Origin: Cryobacterium sp. GrIS_2_6
GTDB taxonomy: Bacteria; Actinomycetota; Actinomycetes; Actinomycetales; Microbacteriaceae
Length of the DNA: 64,000 nucleotides
Direction of reading: 5' to 3'
Assembly (NCBI RefSeq): GCF_035984545.1
Contig: NZ_JAXCHP010000001.1
Span: forward strand, 2,914,001 to 2,978,000
Under the pieces are notes generated by a model, which was not told the origin of the DNA, did not search any database, and saw nothing but the letters and a program-made list of their open reading frames with translations. Made by a program: the position numbers and the translations under genes. Below are positions 1 to 11,623 of the stretch, one piece after another. How positions within the stretch are numbered: position 1 is the first letter of the stretch; each line of letters begins with the position of its first letter.

Positions 1-179
1 ATCTCGAATGCGAGGCTGATAGCCCCGACCTGCGGGCCGTTGCCGTGAGACACGATGATTTCGTGCCCCTGGGCGATTAGACCGACGAGCGAGGGAGTGG
101 CCTCGTCGATGCAGGCGCGCTGCTCCGTTGCGGTGCTGCCCAGGGCGTTTCCGCCCAGGGCGATCACGATGCGTGACAT
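1..179 (-). CDS. aguC: Carbamate kinase, N-terminal part (runs off the left edge)
   Basis: The first 59 residues of a carbamate kinase are visible on the minus strand. The N-terminus reads MSRIVIALGGNALG, the phosphate-binding start typical of this family, and a later stretch HEIIVSHGNGPQVG is also diagnostic. The enzyme transfers phosphate from carbamoyl phosphate to ADP, yielding ATP, CO2 and ammonia. It starts 9 bp after the putrescine carbamoyltransferase stop and is the last visible gene of the agmatine deiminase operon, where it harvests the energy of agmatine breakdown. The symbol rests on this context; an arginine-deiminase arcC homologue would look the same in sequence. The C-terminal four-fifths lie outside the window. 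Confidence 0.93.
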   Translation of the reverse strand, partial: MSRIVIALGGNALGSTATEQRACIDEATPSLVGLIAQGHEIIVSHGNGPQVGAISLAFE

Positions 180-188
180 GTCGGACCT

Positions 189-1199
189 CTACAGAATTTC
201 GGCGAGCAGGGTCCCGAGCTCTGCCTTCGCAGCGTCGACCTTGATCGAGTTCGCAACCTCGGGACGTAGGAAGTACACGAGCAGCGCGCGCTGTGCCGTA
301 AGTCGGTTGCCCGCCTCGTCGAAGGCCAGCGAGACTTCCGAGTCGAGGACCCCATCGGTGACCTCTTCACCGCGGGTGGCGGGCAGGCAGTGCATGAATT
401 TCGCGTCCGGCTCGGCCAAGGCCATGAGCTCGGGGTTCACCTGGTACTTCGGCATGAAGGCGGCCAGGCGCGCCTCCTCGCCCAGCTCGGCCTCGTAGTC
501 GCCGTACCAGACGTCGGTATAGACGAAGTCTGCGCCAGCCAAAGCCTTCGAAGCATCGTCGGTCACGACGATACTGCCACCCGACACGACGGCGTTCTGG
601 CGACCGATCGCCTGCATCTCTTCGCGGAGCTGGAAGGCCTTCGGACCGAACTGAACGAACTGCATGCCCATCTTCGTGGTGATCATCATCAGGGAGGCGC
701 AGACCTGGGTGGCGTCGCCGACGAAGACGACCTTGCAATCCTCGAGGCGCTTGCCCTTCGGCAAGTGCTCGACCATCGTAATGAGATCGCCGATCTCCTG
801 CGTTGGGTGGTTGTAGTCGGACATGCCGTTGAGCACGGGGATCGTCGAGTACTTCGCGAGTTCCACGACCGTCGCGTGCCGCGCGACCCGCGCCATAACG
901 ACGTCCACCAATCGGGACAGCACGCGGGCGGTGTCCTCGATCGACTCGTGCCCACCGAGCTGGATCTGGCCAGGCGCTAGGTACTGGGCGTGTCCGCCAA
1001 GCTGTGACATCGCGGTCTGGAACGAGACCCGGGTCCGGGTAGAGGACTGCTCGAAGATCATCCCGAGAGTGCGGCCGTGCAACAGCGGGGGGAAGTAGCC
1101 CACCGCGACACACCGCTTGAGGGCGAGGCCGAGATGGACGATATCGAGCACCTCGTCTTTGGTGAGGTCCTGGGTATCGATGAAGTTACGTGCGGTCAT
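189..1199 (-). CDS. aguB: Putrescine carbamoyltransferase
   Basis: A 336-aa transcarbamylase that phosphorolyses N-carbamoylputrescine to putrescine and carbamoyl phosphate. The carbamoyl-phosphate loop SSTRTR is at residues 52-57 and the [10 protein letters not shown] motif at about 270-279. It differs from ornithine carbamoyltransferases in the [13 protein letters not shown] stretch and in [10 protein letters not shown], both characteristic of the putrescine-specific group (family knowledge). An open frame extends 33 codons upstream, but the ATG at 1199 is preferred: AAAGGAG lies just upstream and residue 1 matches the usual family N-terminus. It sits between agmatine deiminase and carbamate kinase in one operon, which supports putrescine rather than ornithine as the product. 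Confidence 0.93.
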   Translation of the reverse strand: MTARNFIDTQDLTKDEVLDIVHLGLALKRCVAVGYFPPLLHGRTLGMIFEQSSTRTRVSFQTAMSQLGGHAQYLAPGQIQLGGHESIEDTARVLSRLVDVVMARVARHATVVELAKYSTIPVLNGMSDYNHPTQEIGDLITMVEHLPKGKRLEDCKVVFVGDATQVCASLMMITTKMGMQFVQFGPKAFQLREEMQAIGRQNAVVSGGSIVVTDDASKALAGADFVYTDVWYGDYEAELGEEARLAAFMPKYQVNPELMALAEPDAKFMHCLPATRGEEVTDGVLDSEVSLAFDEAGNRLTAQRALLVYFLRPEVANSIKVDAAKAELGTLLAEIL

Positions 1200-1358
1200 A
1201 ATGGTCTCCTTTGAAAGGGTCGACGCGGGGCTTGTTGGGCGCGTTTGAGGGCATGGCGAGGCACGGGCGGTCGCCAGCGAATGGGCGAGTCGTACCAAAG
1301 ATGCGGAAAAAGGGGGGAAAGTGGCGGTGCCCCGGTAGGGTCGGCCGCCGTCGGCCGA

Positions 1359-2456
1359 CTAGTCGCCGGAGGGCTGTTGCTGGGTGATGCAATGAACGTT
1401 GCCGCCGCCGAGCAGGATCTCCCGGCCTGGTACCGTGACGACCCGGCGCGGCGCGAACAGCTCGGTGTAGGCCGCGACCGCCGCGTCATCATGGGGATCA
1501 TCAAAGATCGGCAGCACGACGACGTCGTTGCCAATATATGAGTTCACGTAGGAGCCGGCCAGCCGATCACCGGCTCCGCGCGGCAGAGTGCCGGCGATCG
1601 AGTCGACTCCGCCGGACTCCTCGGCGGTGATGAAGATCGGACCGGGCTGGTGGAGTTTGACGACCTCGAGCGTGCGACCGCGGGCGTCCACGGCGTTTTC
1701 GAGGACCTCCAGCGCGGCCGCCGAACGGGCGTACTGCGGGTCTGTCCGGTCGTCTGTCCACGTCAGCATGACCTTGCCTGGCGCGACGAACCGGCAGAAG
1801 TTGTCCACGTGTCCGTTCGTCTCGTCGAGGTAGACCCCAAAAGGCAACCAGATGATGACGTCGACACCGAGATAACTATGCAGCAGCCTCTCGAGGTCTT
1901 CCTGGGTCAGGTCGGGGTTGCGCCCGGGCGACAGCAGGCACTCCTCCGTCACCAGGAGCGTTCCCTCGCCGTCGACATCGATCGATCCTCCTTCGAGCAC
2001 GAACGAGGCCTTGTACCGGACCACACCCTCGATCTCCAGCACCTTGCCCGCGACGGCGTCGTCGGCCGCCCAAGGAAAGTAGAGCCCATCCACGAGGCCG
2101 CCCCAAGCGTTGAAGTCCCAGTCAACGCCGCGCACGTCTCCAACATCATTCACGACGAAGGTCGGCCCGCAATCCCGGATCCAGGAGTCATCGTTGGACA
2201 TTTCGACGATCCGGATATGCTCACCGAGCTCGCTGCGGGCGTTGTCGTACTGCCGGGCGGAGACAGCGACAGTCACGGCCTCCGTACCGGAGATCGCCGT
2301 CGCTACCCGGGCGAACGCGGCCTGCGCCGGCTTGCCGCCGAGGCGCCAATTGTCCGGGCGCTCGGGCCAGATCAACCAGCAACCGCTGTGGTGAGCCCAC
2401 TCCGCCGGCATCCGGTAGCCGTCTGAGCCGGGGGTGGAATCGAGAGTAAGAGTCAT
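1359..2456 (-). CDS. aguA: Agmatine deiminase
   Basis: A 365-aa member of the guanidino-group-modifying family that hydrolyses agmatine to N-carbamoylputrescine and ammonia in the cytoplasm. The N-terminal motif [13 protein letters not shown], the SWIRDCGP loop, the NGHVDN histidine and the C-terminal GGGNVHC motif are all present; Cys356 is the expected nucleophile. Length is normal for the family. It lies 13 bp downstream of the antiporter gene and about 160 bp upstream of the carbamoyltransferase. That gap codes for nothing I recognise and may hold mRNA processing or regulatory sequence. Identification is firm from the sequence plus the complete operon around it. Confidence 0.95.
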   Translation of the reverse strand: MTLTLDSTPGSDGYRMPAEWAHHSGCWLIWPERPDNWRLGGKPAQAAFARVATAISGTEAVTVAVSARQYDNARSELGEHIRIVEMSNDDSWIRDCGPTFVVNDVGDVRGVDWDFNAWGGLVDGLYFPWAADDAVAGKVLEIEGVVRYKASFVLEGGSIDVDGEGTLLVTEECLLSPGRNPDLTQEDLERLLHSYLGVDVIIWLPFGVYLDETNGHVDNFCRFVAPGKVMLTWTDDRTDPQYARSAAALEVLENAVDARGRTLEVVKLHQPGPIFITAEESGGVDSIAGTLPRGAGDRLAGSYVNSYIGNDVVVLPIFDDPHDDAAVAAYTELFAPRRVVTVPGREILLGGGNVHCITQQQPSGD

Positions 2457-2469
2457 AAGAAGCAGCCTT

Positions 2470-3978
2470 TCAAGATTGAATGAGGTCAGAGTTGGGCGCC
2501 TGGGAAGGAGCTGGAAGTGTCGGGTCCTCGCCGCGCTCGATGGCCCGCTGGCGTGTCCACTCGGGCGACTTGGCGCAGAAGTACTCCTGGAAGGCGACCG
2601 TCACGACGAGGCCGATCAGGATCGACCCGGTCACCGTGAGCGAATAATCGTAGGGGTTCCAGACGAAGAACACCGCGGCTGCCCCAAGCAGGACCACCGG
2701 GATCCACGTCATCAGCCACGTCATAATTGGACCGCCCGGGACTCGGTAGGGCCGCGGCCGGCCCGCGTCGATACGCCGGAGCTTGGCGAACGCCAGCATC
2801 ATCACGATGTAGGGCAGCAGGAAGATGACTGAAGAGAAGGCGAACAGGTTCCAGAAGAGAGCGTCGATCGCGCCGTCGGTCACGGAGAACAACGCCGCGT
2901 ACCCGACAGTGAAAACCGTCCCGACGATGGAGCAGAGCATCGCTGCGCCGACCGGAGTGCCACGGGTTGGGTGTGTCCGGGCGAACGCCTTGGGCAGGTC
3001 GCCCTGCTGGGCAGCCTCGGCGGCGGCGAGGTTCGCGCCGATAGTCCATGGCACCAGACTGGCAAAGAAGCAGAATAGTGCACCAATGCCGAGGATCGTC
3101 ACGACCGCGTTGGCAATGGGTGAGTCGCCGAATCCGTGACGGAGGGCGTCGATTAGGCCGGTGGTTTTAGATATTTCATCGGCTGGGAGGATGAGCTGCA
3201 TGCCAACGGTCGCGAGGAGGTAAAACCCTCCGATGAGGACGCCGGCGATGAAGATCGTCTTAGGTACGTCGCGCTGCGGGTTGGCCATCTGTGTCGAGGC
3301 GGACGACATCAGCTCGAAGCCGAGGAAGTTGTAGATCACAATCGGTAGCGCTGCGATAAACGCGGGCAGTGCATCCGTAGGAATAAGCGTGTCCAGTGTC
3401 CAGGAGGTTGCCGAGCCGTTCGCCGAAGCGTAGATCCCGCCGGCAATGACGAGCGCTACTATGACGACGATCGTGATGCCGGCTCCGAGGTTTGATACCC
3501 AGGTGCCGATCTTCAGGCTATGGGCGTTGACCCAGTAGTTGATCCAGATCAGAGTGACGGTAATTGCTACCTGGATCCAAAAGTTCAGGTGCCCACCGAA
3601 GAACATCGACGAGATCGCACCCGAGAACATCAAGTAAACGCTCGGTACCCACAAGCCCACGTTGAGCCAGTACCACCAGGAAACCCGGCTCCCCCAACGG
3701 TTGCCGAACGCTCGCACGACCCAGGCGTAGATGCCGCCGGCATCCGGGTAAGCCGAGCCGAGCTCACTCGTGACCAGGCCGTAGGGGACAAAGAACAAGA
3801 TAATGATCGCGACGGTCCAGAAAATCGCCGTCGGCCCGACGGCGGCCGTTACGGTCAGCTGCGAGAGCAACAGCATCGCGGCCACGGAGAACAGGACCAT
3901 GTCGAACATTCGGAAGGTCGGACGTCCCTTCGCTGGGTCGGCGGCGCCTGTCGGAGGACTATCTGACTGCATTGTCAT
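2470..3978 (-). CDS. aguD: Agmatine/putrescine antiporter (APC family)
   Basis: A 502-aa, roughly 12-segment amino acid-polyamine-organocation transporter. The N-terminal helix region and the [12 protein letters not shown] stretch match glutamate/GABA and agmatine/putrescine antiporters. By context it imports agmatine in exchange for putrescine made by the downstream enzymes. The frame is open 21 codons further upstream, but the ATG at 3978 has AAAGGA eight bases before it, so I start there. It is the first gene of the operon. Substrate specificity is inferred from the neighbours, since the family also carries glutamate, GABA and other amines. Confidence 0.88.
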   Translation of the reverse strand: MTMQSDSPPTGAADPAKGRPTFRMFDMVLFSVAAMLLLSQLTVTAAVGPTAIFWTVAIIILFFVPYGLVTSELGSAYPDAGGIYAWVVRAFGNRWGSRVSWWYWLNVGLWVPSVYLMFSGAISSMFFGGHLNFWIQVAITVTLIWINYWVNAHSLKIGTWVSNLGAGITIVVIVALVIAGGIYASANGSATSWTLDTLIPTDALPAFIAALPIVIYNFLGFELMSSASTQMANPQRDVPKTIFIAGVLIGGFYLLATVGMQLILPADEISKTTGLIDALRHGFGDSPIANAVVTILGIGALFCFFASLVPWTIGANLAAAEAAQQGDLPKAFARTHPTRGTPVGAAMLCSIVGTVFTVGYAALFSVTDGAIDALFWNLFAFSSVIFLLPYIVMMLAFAKLRRIDAGRPRPYRVPGGPIMTWLMTWIPVVLLGAAAVFFVWNPYDYSLTVTGSILIGLVVTVAFQEYFCAKSPEWTRQRAIERGEDPTLPAPSQAPNSDLIQS

Positions 3979-4159
3979 TGCTGTTGATCCTTTACTTGAC
4001 ATACCGCTGAACGAAATTGTTCGAAGGCCGAACGCTGCCAAAGACGGGATTTGTCCAACGTGTACAAACGTACAACCTTTGTTCTTTAACGTAACACATC
4101 TGTGCGCTGGTGCACCTAGCGATCCTTGGGGTCAGATCTTTGGCGTTTGTCTTGAGTTT
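3979..4159 (-). promoter_or_regulatory. Promoter region of the agmatine operon with a GTAC dyad
   Basis: This noncoding stretch precedes aguD and must contain its promoter. It holds an inverted repeat GTACAAACGTAC (4062-4073), preceded by the related TTGTCCAACG. A dimeric repressor could bind here. The TetR-type gene at 5187-5813 is a candidate, because the AguR repressor of Pseudomonas aeruginosa agmatine genes is a TetR protein (known); the link in this genome is inference. Clear -35 and -10 boxes were not identified. Confidence 0.4.
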
Positions 4160-4585
4160 TCAGGCGGCGTTCCCCAGTCGCTCCCGGGCGATGTAAGAGT
4201 TCACGCGGGTGTCGATGACACGAAGAGCGGTGCGTAGTTCGAGCGGGGCCGGTGGCTGTCTGGACGCGTTGATGACTTCGGGCCGAGCGGCTAATCCGGG
4301 CAGCTCCCATGGCCGTTGCCTGGCGGGGTGGGAGGTGGCGAGTCCGAGTTCGAGGAGCCGTTTGAGGCTGATTTCAGCGGCCCGGTTCACCCACCAGGCG
4401 TTGTTTTTCGTCACGCCCGGTAGGGGGCACGGCGCGCGGCGAGTCATCCAAGCAAGCGCACCTTTGACCATGGGTCGATGTTGCCGATACGCGGCTTGAA
4501 AGGTGGGACGCTGCGCCCGTGTTGACGCCGACCCAAACCAGTCCGGATCTGGGTCGAGACCGGCAACTACAACATGCGCGAGCAT
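4160..4585 (-). pseudogene. IS1182-type transposase relic (C-terminal part)
   Basis: The translation contains FQAAYRQHRPMVKGALAW, then GVTKNNAWWVNRAA and ISLKRLLELGL. This is the characteristic end region of a group of actinobacterial IS1182-family transposases (HRPMVERSIAWL ... GVTKNNAWLHHR in intact members). No N-terminal catalytic region is present and the sequence after GLA no longer resembles the family. It is an old truncated remnant between the agmatine operon and its possible TetR regulator, unrelated in subgroup to the intact IS1182 element at 27-28.8 kb. Confidence 0.65.
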
Positions 4586-4717
4586 GCAGCACTCGTGACC
4601 GTCTATTCACGCGACCGAGCGCGTCAGCGGTGCCAAACCACGCAACTGCTGGCGGACTCTCGCACAATCCCCGGCGCTGAACCACCCGATTGTGTGGCGC
4701 TCAGGGCTTTAAGATAC

Positions 4718-5131
4718 TCAGCGGATCGTTCGTGAGCTTGAACTTGTCTCAGTGGGCTTCAGCTCAAGTGCCTTCCAGATCCGCCCGATCGACAATCTCG
4801 ACAATCCACTACGGTCGGCATTCTCCGACGTTGACTCCAATTGCCACAACGGCTGCCTCGACCTGCTCGGCCGCGATCGTTGCCGGGCGTCTCGGGCGCG
4901 GCTCATCGACCAACGCATCCAGTCGAGAGTCCAGGAAGCGGGCACGCCACTTACTGACTGCGTTCGGCGAACAGCGCCCGCCCTGCACCCTGTTGCTTAT
5001 TCAGGCCCTCACGCGACCGAGCACGATCCGTGACCGCAACGCCAAACCCTGCGAGGACTTCGCCGCCTCACCCAGCGCAATAACCGCTGCCGCGCTTCGC
5101 CCCTAGGAATCAGCTCGGTCTTCGGACGTCC
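4718..5131 (-). pseudogene. IS630-type transposase relic (N-terminal part, frameshifted)
   Basis: Pieces of an IS630 transposase appear in different minus-strand frames: GRPKTELI followed by a degenerate ALRSRIVLACA-like stretch near 5040-5131, then VSKWRARFLD and LVDEPRPRRPATI near 4880-4960, then GLSRLSIGRIWKALEL near 4740-4790. These follow the family order: N-terminal helix-turn-helix, the DEPRPGRP linker, then the second helix region. The frames are broken and the catalytic domain is missing. A C-terminal fragment of the same family occurs separately at 31095-31253. Confidence 0.65.
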
Positions 5132-5186
5132 AGTTCGAAACGCGTTCCGTTCTGCAACACAACCAGAAAATTTCAGGTGCAGGACT

Positions 5187-5813
5187 CTAGAGCCGTAGGC
5201 ACAACCGCTCAACAACAATCTGAAGCCGCTCGGCGAGGTCGGCAACGCTCAGCTGTCCGTTGGACACGGCCTCAAGCATCAAGCCGTCAATTAAGCACGC
5301 GACGATCTGCACGACGGTCGCACGAGGCACTGTCGGTTCGCTGGCGGGCAGGACGCGGTCGACCAAAGCGCCAATCATGGTCGACCAGCCGCGCGCTTCG
5401 TTTCGCACTGTGATGTTCCGGGTCGCTTCCATGAACATCTCGAACAGCGCAAGGTCGTAGAGCGGGTCTGCGACCGTCTTATCGAAGAACATCTCAGTTA
5501 ACACCTCGACTGAGCGCTCGACGGTCAGCTCCCCATGCAGCGCCTCGACGATCGCGGCGAGCCGGGCCGCCTCGGTCCTCCGGGCGTGGGCCATCGTCTG
5601 CAGTAACAAGTCGTTGCGGTCGGTGAAGTAGTAGGTCGTCGAGCCAAGCGGCACACGAGCGACCCTCGCGACCGCACGATGAGTCACAGCGGCTGCGCCA
5701 CCGGTACCAAAGACCTGTACAGAAGCGTCGAGGATCTGCTCCCGCTTGCGCTCTCCGGTCAACGACCTTGCCTGCCGCCCGCTCGTCGTCGTAGACGCGT
5801 GCGTCTCGCCCAT
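5187..5813 (-). CDS. TetR-family transcriptional regulator
   Basis: A 208-aa regulator. Residues about 20-70 form the TetR DNA-binding domain: REQILDASVQVFGTGG, then the recognition part THRAVARVARVPLGSTTYYFTDRNDLL written here as separate helices. The remainder is an alpha-helical ligand and dimer domain, with no recognisable ligand signature. The SIMPLE-type N-terminus and PLGSTTYYF motif resemble BetI/YcnC-like members. It is encoded on the same strand as the agmatine operon, with two transposase relics between them. Control of polyamine genes is plausible but unproven; the other neighbour is the broken dehydrogenase gene. Confidence 0.85.
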   Translation of the reverse strand: MGETHASTTTSGRQARSLTGERKREQILDASVQVFGTGGAAAVTHRAVARVARVPLGSTTYYFTDRNDLLLQTMAHARRTEAARLAAIVEALHGELTVERSVEVLTEMFFDKTVADPLYDLALFEMFMEATRNITVRNEARGWSTMIGALVDRVLPASEPTVPRATVVQIVACLIDGLMLEAVSNGQLSVADLAERLQIVVERLCLRL

Positions 5814-5911
5814 AGTTGCTCGCTCTCGTTATCGACGCCTTTTGGTACCCCGGCTCATGCCAGCCACCGGAACCATGCGCCCCTTGCCCACCGGGAAATG
5901 CCGGGAAGTGA

Positions 5912-7783
<1,872 letters not shown>

Positions 7784-7972
7784 AAAAAAGTAGCAACCGA
7801 CGCGGGCAAGCCCGAAGAGTGGGGCTGGGACCAGTTCACCAACGGCATCACTCTCGCCCGCCTCTCCGAAGCCTCCGAGGTCGCCGGCCTCGTCTCCTTC
7901 CTGTCCGGTCCCGACTCCAACTACATCACCGGACAGTCGATCCTCGTCGACGGCGGAATGGTCTTCAACTAA
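7784..7972 (+). pseudogene. Short-chain dehydrogenase (diacetyl reductase-like), 3' fragment
   Basis: This is the continuation of the dehydrogenase interrupted at 6346. Removing the insertion and one copy of its 8-bp duplication gives ELAKKVATDAGKPEEWGW in one frame, followed by FTNGITLARLSEASEVAG and the usual C-terminal ITGQSILVDGGMVFN. The SDR C-terminus is complete. No start or ribosome site makes this half translatable on its own, so it is a remnant. Confidence 0.85.
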
Positions 7973-8053
7973 GGACCAGCCGAGCCATTGGCCAGGCGTT
8001 GGTCAGGCAGCACATGTTCCCCCGTCATCGTGATGAGGATATGAGGTGCCCGG

Positions 8054-9061
8054 TTAGGCGCTACTTTCTCGAACTTTGAGGGAGTGGGGTGCTACGACTT
8101 CTTCAGCCGTTCTCTCGGGATCGTCGATACGAGCGGCCAGAGTGGCAACGGCGTGGTGGGCTATGAACTCGGTGTCCAGGGACACTGTTGAGAGGGTTGG
8201 GCGTGAATATTGACCTTCTTCGATGTCGTCGATACCGATGATCGCTATGTCTTTCGGGACGATAAGCCCCGCGTCGAAGACGGCTCGCATCGCTCCCATG
8301 GCGAGGATGTCGGAGTAGCAGAAGATTGCGTCGGGCCGATCTGGCAGTTTGAGCAACTGTTGCGTGGCCGCATAGCCGTCGGCCCGGCGGTAGTGCACGG
8401 CCGGCTTTATGAGGTCCGCATCTGAAGCGATGCCAGCAGAATCGAGCGCAGCGAGGTATCCCGCTGTGCGAAGGTGCGGGGTCGCGTAGCTCTCGAAGGG
8501 TTGCTCTCCGATTGCGGCTATGCGTGATCGTCCTATAGCGAGCAGGTGCATGGTGGCTTCTTGCGCTGCCTTGAAGTTATCGATGGCCACGTGATCGAAC
8601 CGGCCGTCGAACTCGTGCTCGCCAAGCAGCACGAACGGCAGGGTCACGCGATCCTCCACGGCATCGAGCTGTGCTTTTGTCGCGAGTGGGCTGAAGAGGA
8701 TGCCGTCGAAGAGCATGTTGCGGTCACCGCCAACGAGCAAGTCGCGTTCGCGTTCATGGTCGTGCCCTGTCTGATCGATCATCACCCGGTACCCGAACGA
8801 AGTCGCCGCCCGGATGACATCCCGGGCGAGCTCGCTGAAGTATGGAACGTCGATTTCGGGCACGACGAGCGCAAGCACGCCCGTGCGACCGGTGCGCAGG
8901 GTACGTGCTACGAGGTTGGGTCGATAGTCAAGGTCGGCGATCGCAGTCATGACGCGCTCACGCATCTTTTTGCTGACGTGTTCGTAACCGCTGACCACGT
9001 TTGACACAGTGCGCATGGAGACCTTCGCGTGATCAGCTACGTCTTTAAGCGTTGCGGGCAT
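8054..9061 (-). CDS. LacI-family transcriptional regulator
   Basis: A 335-aa repressor. Residues 1-25 (ATLKDVADHAKVSMRTVSN) form the LacI helix-turn-helix; the hinge helix PNLVARTLR follows. The periplasmic-binding-protein-like effector domain contains VPEIDVPYFSELA and IAIIGIDDIEEGQ. It is divergent from the sugar ABC operon, with 175 bp between the two starts. A palindrome of the LacI operator type lies in that gap. By context it represses the downstream uptake and glycosidase genes until the cognate sugar binds. Confidence 0.93.
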   Translation of the reverse strand: MPATLKDVADHAKVSMRTVSNVVSGYEHVSKKMRERVMTAIADLDYRPNLVARTLRTGRTGVLALVVPEIDVPYFSELARDVIRAATSFGYRVMIDQTGHDHERERDLLVGGDRNMLFDGILFSPLATKAQLDAVEDRVTLPFVLLGEHEFDGRFDHVAIDNFKAAQEATMHLLAIGRSRIAAIGEQPFESYATPHLRTAGYLAALDSAGIASDADLIKPAVHYRRADGYAATQQLLKLPDRPDAIFCYSDILAMGAMRAVFDAGLIVPKDIAIIGIDDIEEGQYSRPTLSTVSLDTEFIAHHAVATLAARIDDPERTAEEVVAPHSLKVRESSA

Positions 9062-9132
9062 CGGACCTCCACTAGCTGAACAACTGTTGTGCCAGCTTAT
9101 CTTTGCAACGTACGCAATTCCGCGCTATCCTT

Positions 9133-9148
9133 TTGCATACGTTGGCAA
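9133..9148. promoter_or_regulatory. Probable LacI-type operator
   Basis: TTGCATACGTTGGCAA is an even 16-bp palindrome with conserved halves TTGC..AC/GT..GCAA. It lies between the divergent LacI gene and the ABC operon, about 90 bp before the binding-protein start. A second, weaker related site (TTGCAACGTACGCAA) lies near 9105-9120. LacI-family operators in actinomycetes have this form, so the assignment is likely, but it is from pattern alone. Confidence 0.6.
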
Positions 9149-9236
9149 ACGTCAGCAGCGTCGCACCGTATTTCACTCTCGGAGACCGTTGGGTGTTCGA
9201 CTGCGGGAGCGAGGCACCGATCACAAAGGAGTGTTC

Positions 9237-10661
9237 ATGCACAGCACACCCACGCAGCCCAGAAGGCCCGGCGCGAGCGCTTCGGCTCTGCGGCAGCACC
9301 GCGCCTTCTCTCGTTTCGGAGCGCTTGGCGTCGCTGTCGCCGTAGCCGTTGGCGTTAGCGCCTGCGGCCCGGCGATTGGAAATGACTCTTCGAGCGTGAC
9401 CGGCACATCGAATCCGAACGTTCTTACGGCACCGACTGATAAGGACGCCACAGGGGAGATCACCATTTGGGACCGCTCTGGCGATCTCTTCAACGTCTTC
9501 GATGCGACGATCGCCAAATTCAACGAGAAGTACCCGAACGTCAAGGTCAATCACCAGGCCGTTGACATCGACGCAAAGCTGCAAAATACCCTCATCTCCT
9601 CAACTGACGTACCTGACGGCGTCTTCCTCGACGACGCGAAGGTCCCGGGCTTTGCCAATGACCTGTGGGATCTCAGCGACGTTCTCAAGCCATACGTTCA
9701 GGACATCGCGAAACAAAAGGTCGACGTCAACTCGCTCAATGGCGGAATCTACGGCATCCCGTTCGATCTGGACCCCGGTCTTCTCTTCTACAACGCGAGC
9801 GTGCTCGAAAAGGATGGAATCGATCCGGCAGGCATCAAGACCTACGACGACCTGCTCACCGCTGCCAAGAAAGTTAAAGCCGCCGATCCGTCGTCGGGTC
9901 CAATACACCTCGAACAGAGCGCCTTCCTGGGGCAATTGTGGCTTGAGATGTTCGCGAGCCAGCAAGGCACGAGCATGACCGACGCATCGGGAAAGTTGCG
10001 CCTTGATTCGCCCGAGTATAAGCAAATCCTCACGTGGCTCGATACCGTTCAGAAAGAGAAGCTCGGCACGCGTGCGGAGTACCTCGGGCCCACGGACGTG
10101 CAGACGCTCGATTCCGGCCAGCAGGTGTTCTACCCATGGTCGATTTGGTTCGACTTTGCCCCGCAGCAACTACTCCCAAAGACTTCGGGCAATTGGCGGG
10201 CCATGCCGCTACCGTCCTGGACGGCAGATGGAGCCCACTCGGGCGCGATGGGTGGCTCGTCGTTCGTCATCCCCAAGGCCGCGAAGAACCCGAAAGCTGC
10301 GGCCTTGTTCTACAACTTCCTGATGTACGACAAGAACGGATACACGGCTGTCTACGGGCCGAACTCCGTCTACCCGAAGGGTCTGAATACGTCGGTACCC
10401 AGCTACAAGGCGGCCGCTGATCCGAACACACCGCTGTTCGGCACCATCGACGCCATGGGCGGACAAGACCTCTGGAAGACCGCTATCGAGGCGGGCAACC
10501 AGATCCCAGGTGGCACCCCCACCCCCACCTGGTGGGCGAGCGCCGTCAACTATCTCGGTAACAACTTGCAGAAGATGCTCGACGGGCAGATGACACCCGA
10601 CGAGGTGATCCAGCAATCGACCGATCAGATCCAAACGAACCTGGTCGACCGCAACAAGTAA
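9237..10661 (+). CDS. Sugar ABC transporter substrate-binding lipoprotein
   Basis: A 474-aa extracellular solute-binding protein of the maltose-binding (family 1) type. The N-terminus is a lipoprotein signal: arginines, a hydrophobic run, then VSAC with the lipidated Cys43. The mature part starts with a Ser/Thr-rich linker and contains DKDATGEITIWDRSG, the domain-opening strand, and later GAMGGSSFVIPKAAKNPKAA. The ATG at 9237 has AAAGGAG five bases upstream; the open frame before it is incidental. It is the first gene of the operon and delivers an oligosaccharide to the two permeases. No ATPase gene is present, so a shared MsiK-type ATPase elsewhere is likely. Confidence 0.92.
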   Translation: MHSTPTQPRRPGASASALRQHRAFSRFGALGVAVAVAVGVSACGPAIGNDSSSVTGTSNPNVLTAPTDKDATGEITIWDRSGDLFNVFDATIAKFNEKYPNVKVNHQAVDIDAKLQNTLISSTDVPDGVFLDDAKVPGFANDLWDLSDVLKPYVQDIAKQKVDVNSLNGGIYGIPFDLDPGLLFYNASVLEKDGIDPAGIKTYDDLLTAAKKVKAADPSSGPIHLEQSAFLGQLWLEMFASQQGTSMTDASGKLRLDSPEYKQILTWLDTVQKEKLGTRAEYLGPTDVQTLDSGQQVFYPWSIWFDFAPQQLLPKTSGNWRAMPLPSWTADGAHSGAMGGSSFVIPKAAKNPKAAALFYNFLMYDKNGYTAVYGPNSVYPKGLNTSVPSYKAAADPNTPLFGTIDAMGGQDLWKTAIEAGNQIPGGTPTPTWWASAVNYLGNNLQKMLDGQMTPDEVIQQSTDQIQTNLVDRNK

Positions 10662-10692
10662 CACCTCTTCACCCACGCGAGAAAGCAGCTCC

Positions 10693-11622
10693 ATGACCGT
10701 CACGACCGCCTTGAAGGCGTCAAGTACGGCTCCGCGATCGTCGCAGCGGGGACCGCGTTGGTCCCTGCTGCGACGGAAGTCGGCGCCCTACCTCTTCATT
10801 TTTCCGTTCGTCGCGATCTTTGCCGCGTTCTCGATCTACCCGCTGGTGTTCACGTTCCGGCTGAGCTTAACCAACTGGCGCGGGTCGGGTACCGCGGACT
10901 GGGTGGGCTGGGGCAATTACACCTACCTGCTTTCGAACCCGGACTTCTGGGCGTCGCTGGCCAACTCGGGTGTGCTCTGGCTCTTGATCATCCCGGCGCA
11001 ACTGGGCGTGGGCGTGCTCGCAGCGGTCCTCCTCAACAGCACTCGCATCCGTGCTCGCGGTTTCTACCGCACGGCGTTCATCGTGCCCTTCGTCACACCC
11101 CTCGTTGCGATCGCCCAGATCTGGATCGTACTGTTCGACCAGCGCTACGGGGTCATCAACGGGCTGCTGAACCTAGTCGGGCTTCCAGACGTCGGTTGGT
11201 TAACAACGAGCGAGTGGTCGAAACCAACGCTCGCGCTCCTATTCCTCTGGAAGACGACCGGATTTGTGGTCATCATCGTGATATCCGGCCTGCAGTCCAT
11301 CGACACGACGGTATACGAGGCCGCGGAGCTTGACGGGGCATCGCCGTTCCGGCAGCTCTGGAGCATCACTGTCCCCCTGATCCGACGGACGATCATGTTC
11401 ATCGTCGTGTTGCAGACTCTCGCGGTATTCCAAATGTTTGCCGAACCGTACGTCGTTACCAAGGGTGGCCCGTATGGCTCAACCACGACGGCCGGCCTCT
11501 ACCTGTACAACCACATCACCGTCGCAGATCTCGGCACGGGAGCGGCCAACTCGTTCCTGCTCGTGATCATCGTGATGGCGCTGTCGCTCGGGTTCGTGCG
11601 GCTGCTGAGAGCGAAGGACTGA
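10693..11622 (+). CDS. Sugar ABC transporter permease (MalF/UgpA type)
   Basis: A 309-aa inner-membrane permease with six predicted membrane segments. The ATPase-coupling EAA loop is seen as YEAAELDGASPFRQLWSITVPLI in two pieces around residues 210-235. The N-terminal cytoplasmic tail is basic, followed by LFIFPFVAIFAAFSIYPLVF. It lies 31 bp after the binding protein and 1 bp before the second permease, so they are co-transcribed. Family assignment is secure; substrate is unknown. Confidence 0.92.
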   Translation: MTVTTALKASSTAPRSSQRGPRWSLLRRKSAPYLFIFPFVAIFAAFSIYPLVFTFRLSLTNWRGSGTADWVGWGNYTYLLSNPDFWASLANSGVLWLLIIPAQLGVGVLAAVLLNSTRIRARGFYRTAFIVPFVTPLVAIAQIWIVLFDQRYGVINGLLNLVGLPDVGWLTTSEWSKPTLALLFLWKTTGFVVIIVISGLQSIDTTVYEAAELDGASPFRQLWSITVPLIRRTIMFIVVLQTLAVFQMFAEPYVVTKGGPYGSTTTAGLYLYNHITVADLGTGAANSFLLVIIVMALSLGFVRLLRAKD

Positions 11623-11623
11623 C

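Noticed and set aside
3520..3966. Plus-strand frame over aguD
   Set aside because: Antisense shadow with no membrane or family features.
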